Shown: one piece after another, positions 16,901 through 23,755 of the stretch
How positions within the stretch are numbered: the stretch's first letter is position 1
Layout: each line of letters starts with the position of its first letter
Assembly (NCBI GenBank): GCA_009691305.1
Contig: SICS01000003.1
Coordinates: 1-44,012 of the forward strand
Source: Candidatus Peribacteria bacterium
Lineage (GTDB): Bacteria; Patescibacteriota; Gracilibacteria; Peribacterales; Peribacteraceae
Reading direction: 5' to 3'
DNA: 44,012 nucleotides
Notes under the pieces: model-generated
Databases searched by the model: none
What the model was told of the DNA's origin: nothing
What the model saw: the letters and a program-made list of their open reading frames with translations, nothing else
Program-made: the position numbers and the translations under genes

Positions 16901-17027
16901 AATTGAGAAAAGAAAAAGAAATACAAGAAAGGAAAATTACGCATCGATAGCGGTACGCACTCGCATCGCAGATGAGCTCGTAGTAGGTGGAACGGCCGAT
17001 CATGAAGGGGAATATATGCATACGTAC

Positions 17028-17050
17028 AAAAAACCCCGCGGATGCGAGGG
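17028..17050 (-). terminator. Attenuator terminator upstream of tyrA
   Basis: Read on the minus strand: CCCUCGC, loop AUCC, GCGGGG, then six U. The stem is six base pairs with one U-G. Its 5' arm (17039-17048) is also complementary over 10 consecutive positions, one of them U-G, to 17079-17088 at the end of the leader peptide, forming the alternative antiterminator. Confidence 0.8.
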
Positions 17051-17079
17051 CTGAAATAATCGTGGTCAGATACAGCAGC

Positions 17080-17139
17080 TCACATCCGTGTGGAGCGGGT
17101 GTAGTAAGAAGAGATAATGATACAACAGGACTTTTTCAT
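17080..17139 (-). CDS. tyrA leader peptide (attenuation control)
   Basis: A 19-codon frame, MKKSCCIIISSYYTRSTRM, with tandem TAC TAC codons (Tyr12-Tyr13) immediately before the pause hairpin. Segment 1 (CGCUCCACA, within codons 15-17) pairs with segment 2 (UGUGAGC) around the UGA stop; segment 2 (17079-17088) pairs with the 5' arm of the terminator. A ribosome stalled at Tyr codons would mask segment 1 and favour the antiterminator, while a ribosome at the stop would mask segment 2 and favour termination. This is the trp/phe-type logic. The predicted transcription start is about 3 bases before the ATG, so the leader mRNA is nearly leaderless. The frame is too short for routine gene calling. 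Confidence 0.78.
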   Translation of the reverse strand: MKKSCCIIISSYYTRSTRM

Positions 17140-17148
17140 GATAGGGTA

Positions 17149-17176
17149 ATTTTACATTTTATAAGCTTAATGTCAA
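17149..17176 (-). promoter_or_regulatory. tyrA promoter
   Basis: Minus strand: -35 TTGACA (17171-17176), 16-base spacer, -10 TAAAAT (17149-17154). The start point should fall near 17142, just before the leader-peptide ATG at 17139. Confidence 0.75.
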
Positions 17177-17197
17177 GGATGGCTCGACGTGGTTCAA

Positions 17198-17241
17198 GCT
17201 ATTCGAATTAGCTACGACTTCGTTTCGAATGCTATTCGAAT
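17198..17241. promoter_or_regulatory. Direct repeat upstream of tyrA promoter, possible regulator site
   Basis: GCTATTCGAAT occurs at 17198-17208 and 17231-17241, 33 bases apart (about three helical turns), with a third TTCGAA at 17224-17229. They lie 22-65 bases upstream of the -35 box on the tyrA strand, a position suited to an activator. They are equally close to the small gene at 17316, so the assignment is tentative. Confidence 0.35.
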
Positions 17242-17267
17242 GTAACAGCAGGGCACTATCAACAATA

Positions 17268-17300
17268 CGAAAGGACGCCAGCACAGAGTGCTGACGTCCC
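17268..17300 (-). terminator. Hairpin terminator after the 143-aa gene
   Basis: GGACG (17273-17277) pairs with CGTCC (17295-17299) and, after one mismatch, CAGCAC pairs with GTGCTG around a 3-base loop: eleven pairs in all. On the minus strand it is followed only by a short U run (UUUCG). It sits 16 bases behind the stop of the gene at 17316. Confidence 0.6.
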
Positions 17301-17315
17301 CTGCTGCAGGTTTCC

Positions 17316-17747
17316 CTACAGCTCGTAGTTCTTCTTGACCGCAACGACGTTCTGCACCCAGGCGTCGGCCTCGTTCGGCGTGCCATTCAGATCGTTATAG
17401 CACACCATGGACGGCTCCTTGGCGGTGTATTCGATTTCGCCGTCAGCCGTCCTCAACTTCTTGACGTTGCCGGGCTGGAGGATGTTTTGGTCATCCACCC
17501 AGATCGGCAGCTTGTCGTAGAGGCCTGGCTTGGAGCCGGGCATCCAGCCGATGGGAGCCGTTTTGTCGGCGTTCGGCTGAACGAGGTGGCTGATCTCCGT
17601 ATCCGACGATGTCTTCAGAAAGGCCCCGTTGGGTGCCTGCTGGAGATTGTCAGCGGAGTTTCCCCACTCTGACCGCTTGTCGATCGTGACTGGGCTGGGG
17701 CAGAAGAAGAACCGAACGTCGCGCTGCTTGGACAAAAGCTTTCGCAT
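17316..17747 (-). CDS. Small protein of unknown function, 143 aa
   Basis: MRKLLSKQRDVRFFF opens a 143-aa protein with no membrane segment and no family I recognise. Middle and C-terminal parts are rich in Asn, Asp and Pro, with segments such as GWMPGSKPGLYDKLPIWVDD and MVCYNDLNGTPNEADAW. Unlike most genes here it has a good Shine-Dalgarno site: AGGAG, eight bases before the ATG at 17747. A hairpin terminator follows its stop. Its codon use is cleaner and more GC-rich than the surrounding accessory DNA. With its own ribosome site and terminator it looks like an independently transferred or well-expressed single-gene unit. Function unknown. Confidence 0.65.
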   Translation of the reverse strand: MRKLLSKQRDVRFFFCPSPVTIDKRSEWGNSADNLQQAPNGAFLKTSSDTEISHLVQPNADKTAPIGWMPGSKPGLYDKLPIWVDDQNILQPGNVKKLRTADGEIEYTAKEPSMVCYNDLNGTPNEADAWVQNVVAVKKNYEL

Positions 17748-17841
17748 GATTTATCTCCTATGCGAAAAGGGTGAAGGAACTACAAGGAGACAAAATGCCT
17801 CCTTGTATTATTATACAATATCAATTTTAAAATGTCAAATT

Positions 17842-17878
17842 ATGGCTCCCCATCCTGCGCCTTCTGCGAACGGATTGG
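17842..17878. repeat. 37-bp dispersed repeat (copy 1), tRNA-Asn 3'-end-like start
   Basis: Begins ATGGCTCCCC and ends GCGAACGGATTGG. It matches 21592-21628 at 36 of 37 positions. The first ten bases equal the region of the encoded 3' end of tRNA-Asn (22656-22665). The frames through it (for example 17840-18076) look non-coding. Confidence 0.6.
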
Positions 17879-18085
17879 ATGCAGGAAATACGAGAGCTTG
17901 AACTCGCCCTCAAAGAGATTCGTTTCCTGCTTGTGACCGAGCAACCCACACTGACTACTTCTTTCAGTGCGAGGAACTAAACGCGACGTAGAAACTGAAC
18001 GAACCGACGATGCTACCAAACGTCCGTTAAAGCGCAGTTGAGTCCGCAGAGCAGTGGCCATTGATAGCGAGGGCATAGTTCTTGC

Positions 18086-19168
18086 TTATCCAGTAGGCAA
18101 CTCTGTTTCCGTATTGGCTGATGTTTCACCGAGCACTTTGAAGCTATTATAGAATTTCACGAACTGCGAGTCATCCACTGCGCCGTTGCTGATAGCGTAA
18201 ATGGAATCTGATGTTTCAATGTACACGACTTTGCTAATCCAATCCGCATACTGCTTTGTTGTCACTGTGACGAGCAATGCGTCGTGGCCATCCACCTGAA
18301 TGGTTTTTCGTGACTCGGCTCTGTCAGCAAATTGGTCGCCCATACCTTGTATGACAGTTTCAAGGTTGGTGCTGGATTTTTTATAGACACCGATACCCCA
18401 AATCAGACCACCTGCTTTGGACTCTTCTGTACCAAATCCAACGCCTGTACTGTCCCCATAGTCATCCTCACTTGTAATCCAATTGCTTGGATAGAGCACC
18501 GAAAAATGCAGAGAATTGCTTGTATACGTTTTCCATGTGTCGCTCTTTGCGGTAGCTAATTCCTGATATGTTGCAGAGGGTTTAGTTTCAATGTGAGCAC
18601 GTAGACGATAAATTATCTCTGCCATCTCGCCTCTGGTGATAAGTTGGTCAAACGAGTGAACGGATGTGGGAATAGCATGTCTCTCGCCCAGTTCAACAAT
18701 GAACGGCGCGTACCAAGGTGAATCTATTGCAGGCTGATCAAACCCAAACGACCTCATGATGATTTTTGAAGCCTCTGCGAAATTGATTGTATTGTTCGGC
18801 TTGAATGTGCCGTCGGGATAGCCGTCAATGAGGTGCGAGAAGTGCGCAGAAATGACGTATGGGAAGAACCAATCTCTATCAATGTTCACGTCAGGAAATG
18901 TCATAGTTACGCCCATCGGTGTGTCAGTGGGCAGTCCTTGTGCGCCGACAATGATTTTTACGAACTCTGCTCGGTTGATGGTGTTGTTCGGCTTATACGT
19001 TCCATCAGGATACCCAGACACAATTCTTTCCTGTTGGGCGTAGACGATAGCGTCGTAGTTCGCATGGTTTGAGACTACATCAGGGAAACTAGCAAAAACC
19101 GTTCCTTGTAGCGCAAAAAGACCGACAGCCAACAGACTTATATTAGTTACAGCTTTCATAGTAATCAT
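18086..19168 (-). CDS. S-layer homology (SLH) domain protein
   Basis: A 360-aa exported protein. A signal peptide (about residues 1-26, ending VFA-SF) is followed by SLH repeats: FPDV with IVSGYPDGTYKPNNTINRAEFVKII (about 28-80), FPDV with LIDGYPDGTFKPNNTINFAEASKII (about 91-140), and a weaker third with ITRGEMAEIIYRL (about 150-195). The C-terminal 140 residues form a separate beta-rich domain beginning HFSVLYPSNW, resembling PsbP-like extracellular modules. SLH repeats normally anchor proteins to cell-wall polysaccharide, so this is probably a surface protein. Two in-frame ATGs are nine bases apart (19168 and 19159); neither has a Shine-Dalgarno, and either gives a valid signal peptide. Confidence 0.85.
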   Translation of the reverse strand: MITMKAVTNISLLAVGLFALQGTVFASFPDVVSNHANYDAIVYAQQERIVSGYPDGTYKPNNTINRAEFVKIIVGAQGLPTDTPMGVTMTFPDVNIDRDWFFPYVISAHFSHLIDGYPDGTFKPNNTINFAEASKIIMRSFGFDQPAIDSPWYAPFIVELGERHAIPTSVHSFDQLITRGEMAEIIYRLRAHIETKPSATYQELATAKSDTWKTYTSNSLHFSVLYPSNWITSEDDYGDSTGVGFGTEESKAGGLIWGIGVYKKSSTNLETVIQGMGDQFADRAESRKTIQVDGHDALLVTVTTKQYADWISKVVYIETSDSIYAISNGAVDDSQFVKFYNSFKVLGETSANTETELPTG

Positions 19169-19303
19169 AGGGGCGATGTAGAGAGTTTAGCACATTGAAT
19201 ACTTGAAGACCTTGTTTGTAAATAGACGCAATTTGCATGTCTTTACAGTGCTCAATATAGATTCGTACCTCGATGAGGGCGTAGCCAGTCAGTCTCGACA
19301 AGT

Positions 19304-19789
19304 ATGTATCCTAGGAATAATGTTGGGTGCATGAATAATGCATTTCCTTTGTTGCACTCATTTTTTGGAGTCGAGACTGCCTTCGCCAATCCAATTCCTT
19401 ATGGCAGTGTTAGTAGCCCAGCCCAACTAACGTCCGCTGCATTTCTACTTTCACTAGGTTTTACTGTTGCAATAGAGCTTGTTGTTGTTCTGATAATTTC
19501 TTCAATTTTCTTGCGACGGCAAAACATCAGCAAATCACGACTACTACTTTCTGCTATTGTTGCTTCAACGATCACACTACCTCTTCTCTGGTACGTCTTT
19601 TTGCCGCGGGGGGCTAATGTAATTCTTCTTGAAGTTGCTGTCGTTATGATAGAGGCTCTTCTTTATCGTTATATTTTGCCGACACGTTGGAATTACGCTC
19701 TCCTACTTGCGGTTATTGCCAACGTCGTTTCTTTTTTGGCTAGTCCAATACTCGCCACTTATATTGTCGGAACAAATCCATATCTCTAA
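19304..19789 (+). CDS. Small integral membrane protein
   Basis: A 161-aa protein. The N-terminal segment ends ETAFANPIPYG, resembling a signal peptide with an AFA-type cleavage site. Four hydrophobic stretches follow (about residues 44-68, 80-100, 105-125 and 135-158). No named family is recognised. An internal ATG at residue 10 (MNNAFPLLH) is an alternative start and gives a more typical signal sequence. It is divergent from the SLH gene and shares the 135-base intergenic region with it, so the two may be co-regulated at the cell surface; this is only positional. Confidence 0.6.
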   Translation: MYPRNNVGCMNNAFPLLHSFFGVETAFANPIPYGSVSSPAQLTSAAFLLSLGFTVAIELVVVLIISSIFLRRQNISKSRLLLSAIVASTITLPLLWYVFLPRGANVILLEVAVVMIEALLYRYILPTRWNYALLLAVIANVVSFLASPILATYIVGTNPYL

Positions 19790-19834
19790 ATTGATTAACC
19801 TTCTTGTAATCAGAGCATTTTCGGCGGCTCATAG

Positions 19835-20068
19835 GGTAGCATTACCGCTGATAAGTACGACAATTTGATAGAGGAATATAAGGCGCATAGGCCGCGTTTT
19901 TGGAAGAATTACAAGGTCACGCGATGCCGAGCTTTCACGCGTTCGCAACCCGACCAAATGAACCAACTGCTGCGCTTCGTGCTTGCGAACGGCAAAGTGG
20001 AAGGCGAAAAGCTCATCTACGAGCTGAAAAGTCCGTACTCGGGTATCGCACAGTGTGTTAAAAACTAA
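19835..20068 (+). pseudogene. Decayed large serine recombinase, C-terminal remnant
   Basis: After a stop at 19832 the frame reads ITADKYDNLIEEYKAH, then an out-of-register stretch, then NQLLRFVLANGKVEGEKLIYELKSP and a stop. Both ends match the coiled-coil and C-terminal parts of large serine recombinases. They also match the better preserved copy at 22327-22671 (QLLRFVLANAKVEGEKLVWDLKSP). The central part of that copy (about 40 residues) is deleted or shifted here. It has no catalytic domain and is certainly inactive. A tRNA-Asn-like 3'-end sequence (20073) starts five bases behind its stop. Confidence 0.72.
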
Positions 20069-20072
20069 AGTA

Positions 20073-20102
20073 TGGCTCCCCCGGCTGGCTGTTTTCCGAA
20101 CT
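20073..20102. repeat. 30-bp dispersed repeat (copy B), tRNA-Asn 3'-end-like
   Basis: Matches 3921-3950 at 28 of 30 positions. Its first 12 bases (TGGCTCCCCCGG) are identical to the tRNA-Asn 3' end at 22657-22668 on this strand. It sits directly behind a decayed serine recombinase, as the tRNA itself does at 22657. Confidence 0.6.
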
Positions 20103-20165
20103 GAGGACAATATTCGTTCATCTCCGACAATTGAATGTGGTTTCTCATTTGTCGAGACGAATAAA

Positions 20166-21557
20166 TTAGTGGAGCAAGGATTGTCGGTCGGGAAGTGACC
20201 GAATATTCTTGTTATAGCTGCTTTTCAATAGTTCTAGCGCCTTGTCTGCTGGATGAACGTCCGCCTTTTTGCATGCTTCTACAATGCCTAAAGCAGAGTT
20301 ATCGGATAGGGCAATATCTTTGAGCGCTCGATGTCCGCAGATCGAATACGCACTGTAAGGATTCTCCAAGTCAATACCTCCCTGAGAGCGTACTATCTCG
20401 CGATGTGCTTCCAAATGAGCGGCATGGTTGCAGAAAGCACGGAACGCGCGATCTTTCTCGTTTGCTCGAATAAGCTTCTCCATTTGCTGAATGGTTCCAC
20501 CGACCTGTCCGGATAATTCAGCAATGCCGATATACAGACTGGAAGATTTTATGCCATCCGTGCGGAATTGTTTCCACAAGATCAGAAGCTCCCTTGCCCC
20601 CGGAGCAAGTAGCGCTTCAACGCCGATATCCATTTCGTTTGCACTAGGATGATGTTTACTGAATTCATGAATGTAAGAGCGATCGTGAGCATGTTCGATT
20701 TCTTCAAAAAGAAGACGTTCGCCTTCCATGTTCGTTGCAAATTCTTCAGGGGTCATTGAACGGACGTACTGCTGCAGTTCAACGTCAAAAGGATTCTCAG
20801 GTTTTTCTGTTATGCGTTTATAGCTGTTTTTCGCATCGACATAGAGTTGTCTCGGATCAATGAAAATATACCTACCAACAGCATGACCTGGAGATCCGCC
20901 TTCTTTCCACTTAACGATGACTGCGAACGCTGATTCTCCAATGGGCGCAGGAAATTCTCGCCAGCTTGAATCTTCAACATCTCCTTCCCAAAACTCCGGC
21001 TTGATATTGCTTCCGAATTTTGCAGGAAAAAATACTGTTCCACTCGGCAAACAGAGATGAGCGTTAAATGCTATTGCCGCTCTATGAATGAGGACGAAGG
21101 GGTCATCTGTATTGAGATCAGGTTCAAACGATGGATTGAGAGCATGAGACTGACGCAAGAATTGTACTACGGTTTCATGCTTCAATTTTTGCAAAGACAA
21201 ATCATCCACAATTGTACGCAGAACTCCTTGAAGGGCTTGAACTTCTTCGCGGGGAATATTAACGTTCAGTTCCAACGGTTTCGATGCTTCTTCGGCAAGT
21301 AGTGTCGGTGGAATGAGGCAATCAAGAGGGACTAACGCAGCCTCATCTCGCCCTTTAGTCATAAGCAACTCTTTCAATTCAAATCGAGCGATGTCGTAAT
21401 GTGCTCGTAATCTCGATTTAATTTCCAATTGGCGCTGATGCTGATGTTCGGGCATTTTTTCTTTCCTTCGCTTCGCATTCTTTTCGCACGCATTAAGTTG
21501 CGATAGTTCACCCTCAAGCTTAGCCAATTCAGCATCAGGAAGTTTCGCTAGATCCAT
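20166..21557 (-). CDS. Protein of unknown function, 463 aa
   Basis: No family recognised. The first 75 residues are a charged coiled coil (MDLAKLPDAELAKLEGEL...). A central segment with FPAPIGESAFAVIVKWKEGGSPGHAVGRYIFIDP (about residues 205-240) looks like a compact alpha/beta domain. The C-terminal 200 residues are helical, with HAHDRSYIHEFSKHHP and CNHAAHLEAHREIV, unusually His-rich, possibly metal-binding. There is no signal peptide or membrane segment. A strong promoter places transcription at the start codon. It lies among recombinase remnants and tRNA-Asn-derived repeats, so it is probably cargo of an integrated element. Confidence 0.7.
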   Translation of the reverse strand: MDLAKLPDAELAKLEGELSQLNACEKNAKRRKEKMPEHQHQRQLEIKSRLRAHYDIARFELKELLMTKGRDEAALVPLDCLIPPTLLAEEASKPLELNVNIPREEVQALQGVLRTIVDDLSLQKLKHETVVQFLRQSHALNPSFEPDLNTDDPFVLIHRAAIAFNAHLCLPSGTVFFPAKFGSNIKPEFWEGDVEDSSWREFPAPIGESAFAVIVKWKEGGSPGHAVGRYIFIDPRQLYVDAKNSYKRITEKPENPFDVELQQYVRSMTPEEFATNMEGERLLFEEIEHAHDRSYIHEFSKHHPSANEMDIGVEALLAPGARELLILWKQFRTDGIKSSSLYIGIAELSGQVGGTIQQMEKLIRANEKDRAFRAFCNHAAHLEAHREIVRSQGGIDLENPYSAYSICGHRALKDIALSDNSALGIVEACKKADVHPADKALELLKSSYNKNIRSLPDRQSLLH

Positions 21558-21563
21558 ATTTTT

Positions 21564-21591
21564 ATATTACAACAATTATTTTATTAGTCAA
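21564..21591 (-). promoter_or_regulatory. Promoter giving a leaderless mRNA for the 463-aa gene
   Basis: Minus strand: -35 TTGACT (21586-21591), 16-base spacer, -10 TAATAT (21564-21569), then six bases to the ATG at 21557. The start point would coincide with the start codon. Its upstream edge abuts the tRNA-Asn-like repeat at 21592. Confidence 0.7.
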
Positions 21592-21628
21592 ATGGCTCCC
21601 CATTCTGCGCCTTCTGCGAACGGATTGG
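21592..21628. repeat. 37-bp dispersed repeat (copy 2), tRNA-Asn 3'-end-like start
   Basis: Second copy of the 17842-17878 repeat, one mismatch. The two copies bracket the SLH gene, the 161-aa membrane protein, the first recombinase remnant and the 463-aa gene, a 3.7-kb segment. Confidence 0.6.
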
Positions 21629-21696
21629 TATGGTGCTATGCGTGATCTTACCCCTGCGCTGGACTCACTTATTCGCCCGCTACTCCTTGCTTCGGC

Positions 21697-22206
21697 CTAG
21701 TTCCAGAGCGAATCCCAGTTATTCAGGTATGGAGCGATTAGAGTGCTATGTTTTTTATCATCAAGATGGCGTTTTTTATTTTTATCACTATGTTTGCGGC
21801 CATCTTTTCCTGGGGTTTTAAGCCATAATTCATGTTCACTGGTAAGCCATGAAGAGAGCATCTTTGTCGGTACGACGTAGAAATGGAGCTTCTGAATTTC
21901 TGCGGCAAGATTGACCAGAATTGTGAAGTCCCGCCCTTTATCTAGCAGCCGAAAGATCGAACCGTCCTTGTGGGCGTTCCATTGCCAAATATCGTAGTCC
22001 TCGGATTTTGTCTTCACACGCAATCTCACATCTTTTCCATTTTTTGTAGCAAGAATGTCGAAAGCTGTGGCATTGCGCGGTGTTAGCGCAGCAATCACTC
22101 CGCGTTTCAAAAGTTCGGCCATGACATAGTGCTCACCGGCATTGCCAACAAGTGTTCCCTCGCCAGCCTTGATACGACCCTTCATATCGACAGAATACCA
22201 CTTCAT
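21697..22206 (-). CDS. PD-(D/E)XK nuclease-like protein
   Basis: A 169-aa protein starting MKWYSVDMKGRIKAG. The order GNAGEHYVMAELLKRG (conserved Glu), FDILATKNGKDVRLRVKTK (Asp and Lys) matches a PD-(D/E)XK core, with Val replacing the usual Glu/Gln before Lys. The family includes many small mobile-element proteins, some miscalled aspartate ammonia-lyase in databases. The C-terminal part contains FYVVPTKMLSSWL and a basic segment. It may cleave or bind DNA. Gene context (recombinase remnants on both sides, tRNA-Asn next door) suggests element cargo or defence. The Val change leaves catalytic activity uncertain. Confidence 0.65.
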   Translation of the reverse strand: MKWYSVDMKGRIKAGEGTLVGNAGEHYVMAELLKRGVIAALTPRNATAFDILATKNGKDVRLRVKTKSEDYDIWQWNAHKDGSIFRLLDKGRDFTILVNLAAEIQKLHFYVVPTKMLSSWLTSEHELWLKTPGKDGRKHSDKNKKRHLDDKKHSTLIAPYLNNWDSLWN

Positions 22207-22326
22207 AATTGGTCAGTCATCCGATCCAGTAATAAGGCCGTCTGTTGATTGAATATCAGACTATAGTCTGTAGAACAATAAGATTCAACCAATGTAAGTT
22301 GGTATAACTATGGCTACTATTTCTAA

Positions 22327-22671
22327 GGATCAGAACATAAAGAATTTTCAGATAGCGTTTGGAGTATTACCCACGATGAGTACGACAAACTGATTGTGGA
22401 TACGAAGACACGGGAAGAACAACTACACGATGAAATGCGGTCACATAGCAAGGCCGACGAAACGTTCCTCATATCGTGTTCCTACTTGCTGGAACTGCTT
22501 CAAAGGGCATCCGACCTTTTTGAGCGTTCGCAACCTGCCCAAAAGAACCAACTTCTGCGTTTCGTACTTGCGAACGCAAAGGTAGAAGGCGAAAAGCTAG
22601 TCTGGGACTTGAAAAGTCCGTTTTCTGGTATTGCCCAGTGTGTCAAAACGAAAGAATGGCTCCCCCGGTAG
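22327..22671 (+). pseudogene. Large serine recombinase C-terminal remnant ending inside tRNA-Asn
   Basis: After a stop at 22324 the frame reads EHKEFSDSVWSITHDEYDKL, a coiled coil rich in Glu/Arg, SYLLELLQRASDLFERS, QLLRFVLANAKVEGEKLVWDLKSP and finally KTKEWLPR. This is the usual C-terminus of large serine recombinases. The resolvase-type catalytic domain and zinc ribbon are missing, so it is a remnant. Its last 15 bases (22657-22671) are the 3' end of tRNA-Asn on the other strand. That fits an integrase gene whose end is formed by the attachment site in the tRNA. A truncated protein from the ATG at 22396 cannot be excluded. Confidence 0.75.
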
Positions 22672-22731
22672 GATTCGAACCTACGACCGTCTCGTTAACA
22701 GCGAGCTGCTCTACCACTGAGCTACAGGGGA
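22657..22731 (-). tRNA. tRNA-Asn (anticodon GTT), CCA encoded
   Basis: Read on the minus strand: acceptor TCCCCTG pairs with CGGGGGA (one T-G). The D-arm is AGCTCAGTGGTAGAGC, the anticodon loop CTGTTAACG centres on GTT, the T-arm is GTAGGTTCGAATCCTAC, discriminator G, and CCA is encoded. Length is 75 bases. It appears to have been used as an integration site: a recombinase remnant ends in its 3' end and short copies of that end occur elsewhere in the window. Confidence 0.95.
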
Positions 22732-22773
22732 ATGAGAATGAAAAGATACCGATGATGGAAGAAAGAACAACAC

Positions 22774-22835
22774 CTGCTCTACCACTGCCTGCCCGCCGGA
22801 GCGCGAAGCGCGTAGGAGGGAGCTACAGGGGAATG
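22774..22835 (-). repeat. Partial copy of tRNA-Asn 5' part split by a 33-base hairpin insert
   Basis: 22774-22787 and 22821-22835 repeat the 5' end, D-stem and D-loop sequence of the neighbouring tRNA-Asn, including a few upstream bases. The 33 bases between them (22788-22820) are absent from the tRNA and contain GCGCGAAGCGC flanked by CCTGCCC and GGAGGG, a hairpin-type dispersed element. The copy lacks anticodon and T-arm and cannot be a tRNA. Confidence 0.7.
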
Positions 22836-22976
22836 GGGTGACCGATGAAAAAAGAGCGGACGAGGAAGTTACAACAAAACGGTACGGATCCCAAGTATAG
22901 ATTGCCGCTCCAGGCAGCGCTACATCAATACTATCGGTAAAGGAGCCGCAATCGCCTGTCCCTGTATAGTGCACGC

Positions 22977-23714
22977 ATGAAGATCCACCGATTAGATCAT
23001 GTGGGTGTCATTCTTGGGCTTCTCGTCATCTGCATCATATCTGCAGCGCCTCAATCTGCTGCGAATTCTCCTACCGGTTCTTCGTCGTTGGTTCAGCGCA
23101 TGTTGCTACGGAAAGCACAGCGACTATCCAGAAGAACATCCTCATCGGCCGCTGCAACCACTCTCCCGCGACCTTCACACTGGTCGTCGTCGTCCTATTC
23201 CTACACTGGAACACCCGTCCGCGGAGTCCTCCAGATCGATCAAGTGGCCATGGGAACACGGGAGCAGATTGTCGGAACCGTCCCCTATACGCTGCTCTCG
23301 TTCGACGCTACGGCAGCCAATGAGGATATTGTGTTCTCTGCAGTGAAGTTCCACGCGGAGCAGGGCAGCCTCTCATCCGGCACTCAATACACCCTGAGCG
23401 CAGTAATGAGTGGAGGTCTTGTATCCGTCGCATATTCGACATCATCCGCGGATATTCTCTCGTTCACGAATATCGATACGGTCATCCATCGTGACAAAAC
23501 GCACCGCTTCGTGATTCAGGCCAAACTCCTTGCTCCTGACGCCTCTCTGGCTGTCGGATTCCTCAAAACCGATCCACTCTTTATTGAAGCACAGGGGCTC
23601 CAACACGGTCGAGATCTCGCGCCGGGGATCCAGGTCGATGCCATTCCATGTAACAGTCAGTATGTGTGCCGTGTTCTTGTGCACACGCAACCGGCGTTAC
23701 TGCTCTATAAGTGA
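22977..23714 (+). CDS. Secreted protein of unknown function, 245 aa
   Basis: An N-terminal signal peptide (hydrophobic VGVILGLLVICIISAA, cleavage near residues 25-30) is followed by a Ser/Arg-rich low-complexity linker (to about residue 75) and a beta-rich domain beginning VRGVLQIDQVAMGT. Two Cys close together near the C-terminus (CNSQYVC) may form a disulfide. No family recognised. A -10-like TATAGT lies six bases before the ATG, so the mRNA may be leaderless, but I find no convincing -35. It is flanked by tRNA-Asn debris and the minus-strand membrane gene, with no operon partner. Confidence 0.65.
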   Translation: MKIHRLDHVGVILGLLVICIISAAPQSAANSPTGSSSLVQRMLLRKAQRLSRRTSSSAAATTLPRPSHWSSSSYSYTGTPVRGVLQIDQVAMGTREQIVGTVPYTLLSFDATAANEDIVFSAVKFHAEQGSLSSGTQYTLSAVMSGGLVSVAYSTSSADILSFTNIDTVIHRDKTHRFVIQAKLLAPDASLAVGFLKTDPLFIEAQGLQHGRDLAPGIQVDAIPCNSQYVCRVLVHTQPALLLYK

Positions 23715-23755
23715 GAGTGTTTGTCATAGGTACGAATCGTCCCCGCAAGTATCGA

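Noticed and set aside
17840..18076. 78-aa minus-strand ORF
   Set aside because: It runs through the 37-base repeat, has no recognisable domain and contains debris-like sequence.
22638..22841. ORF starting MAPPVGFEPTT on the plus strand
   Set aside because: It is the antisense translation of tRNA-Asn and its partial copy, a well-known spurious gene call.
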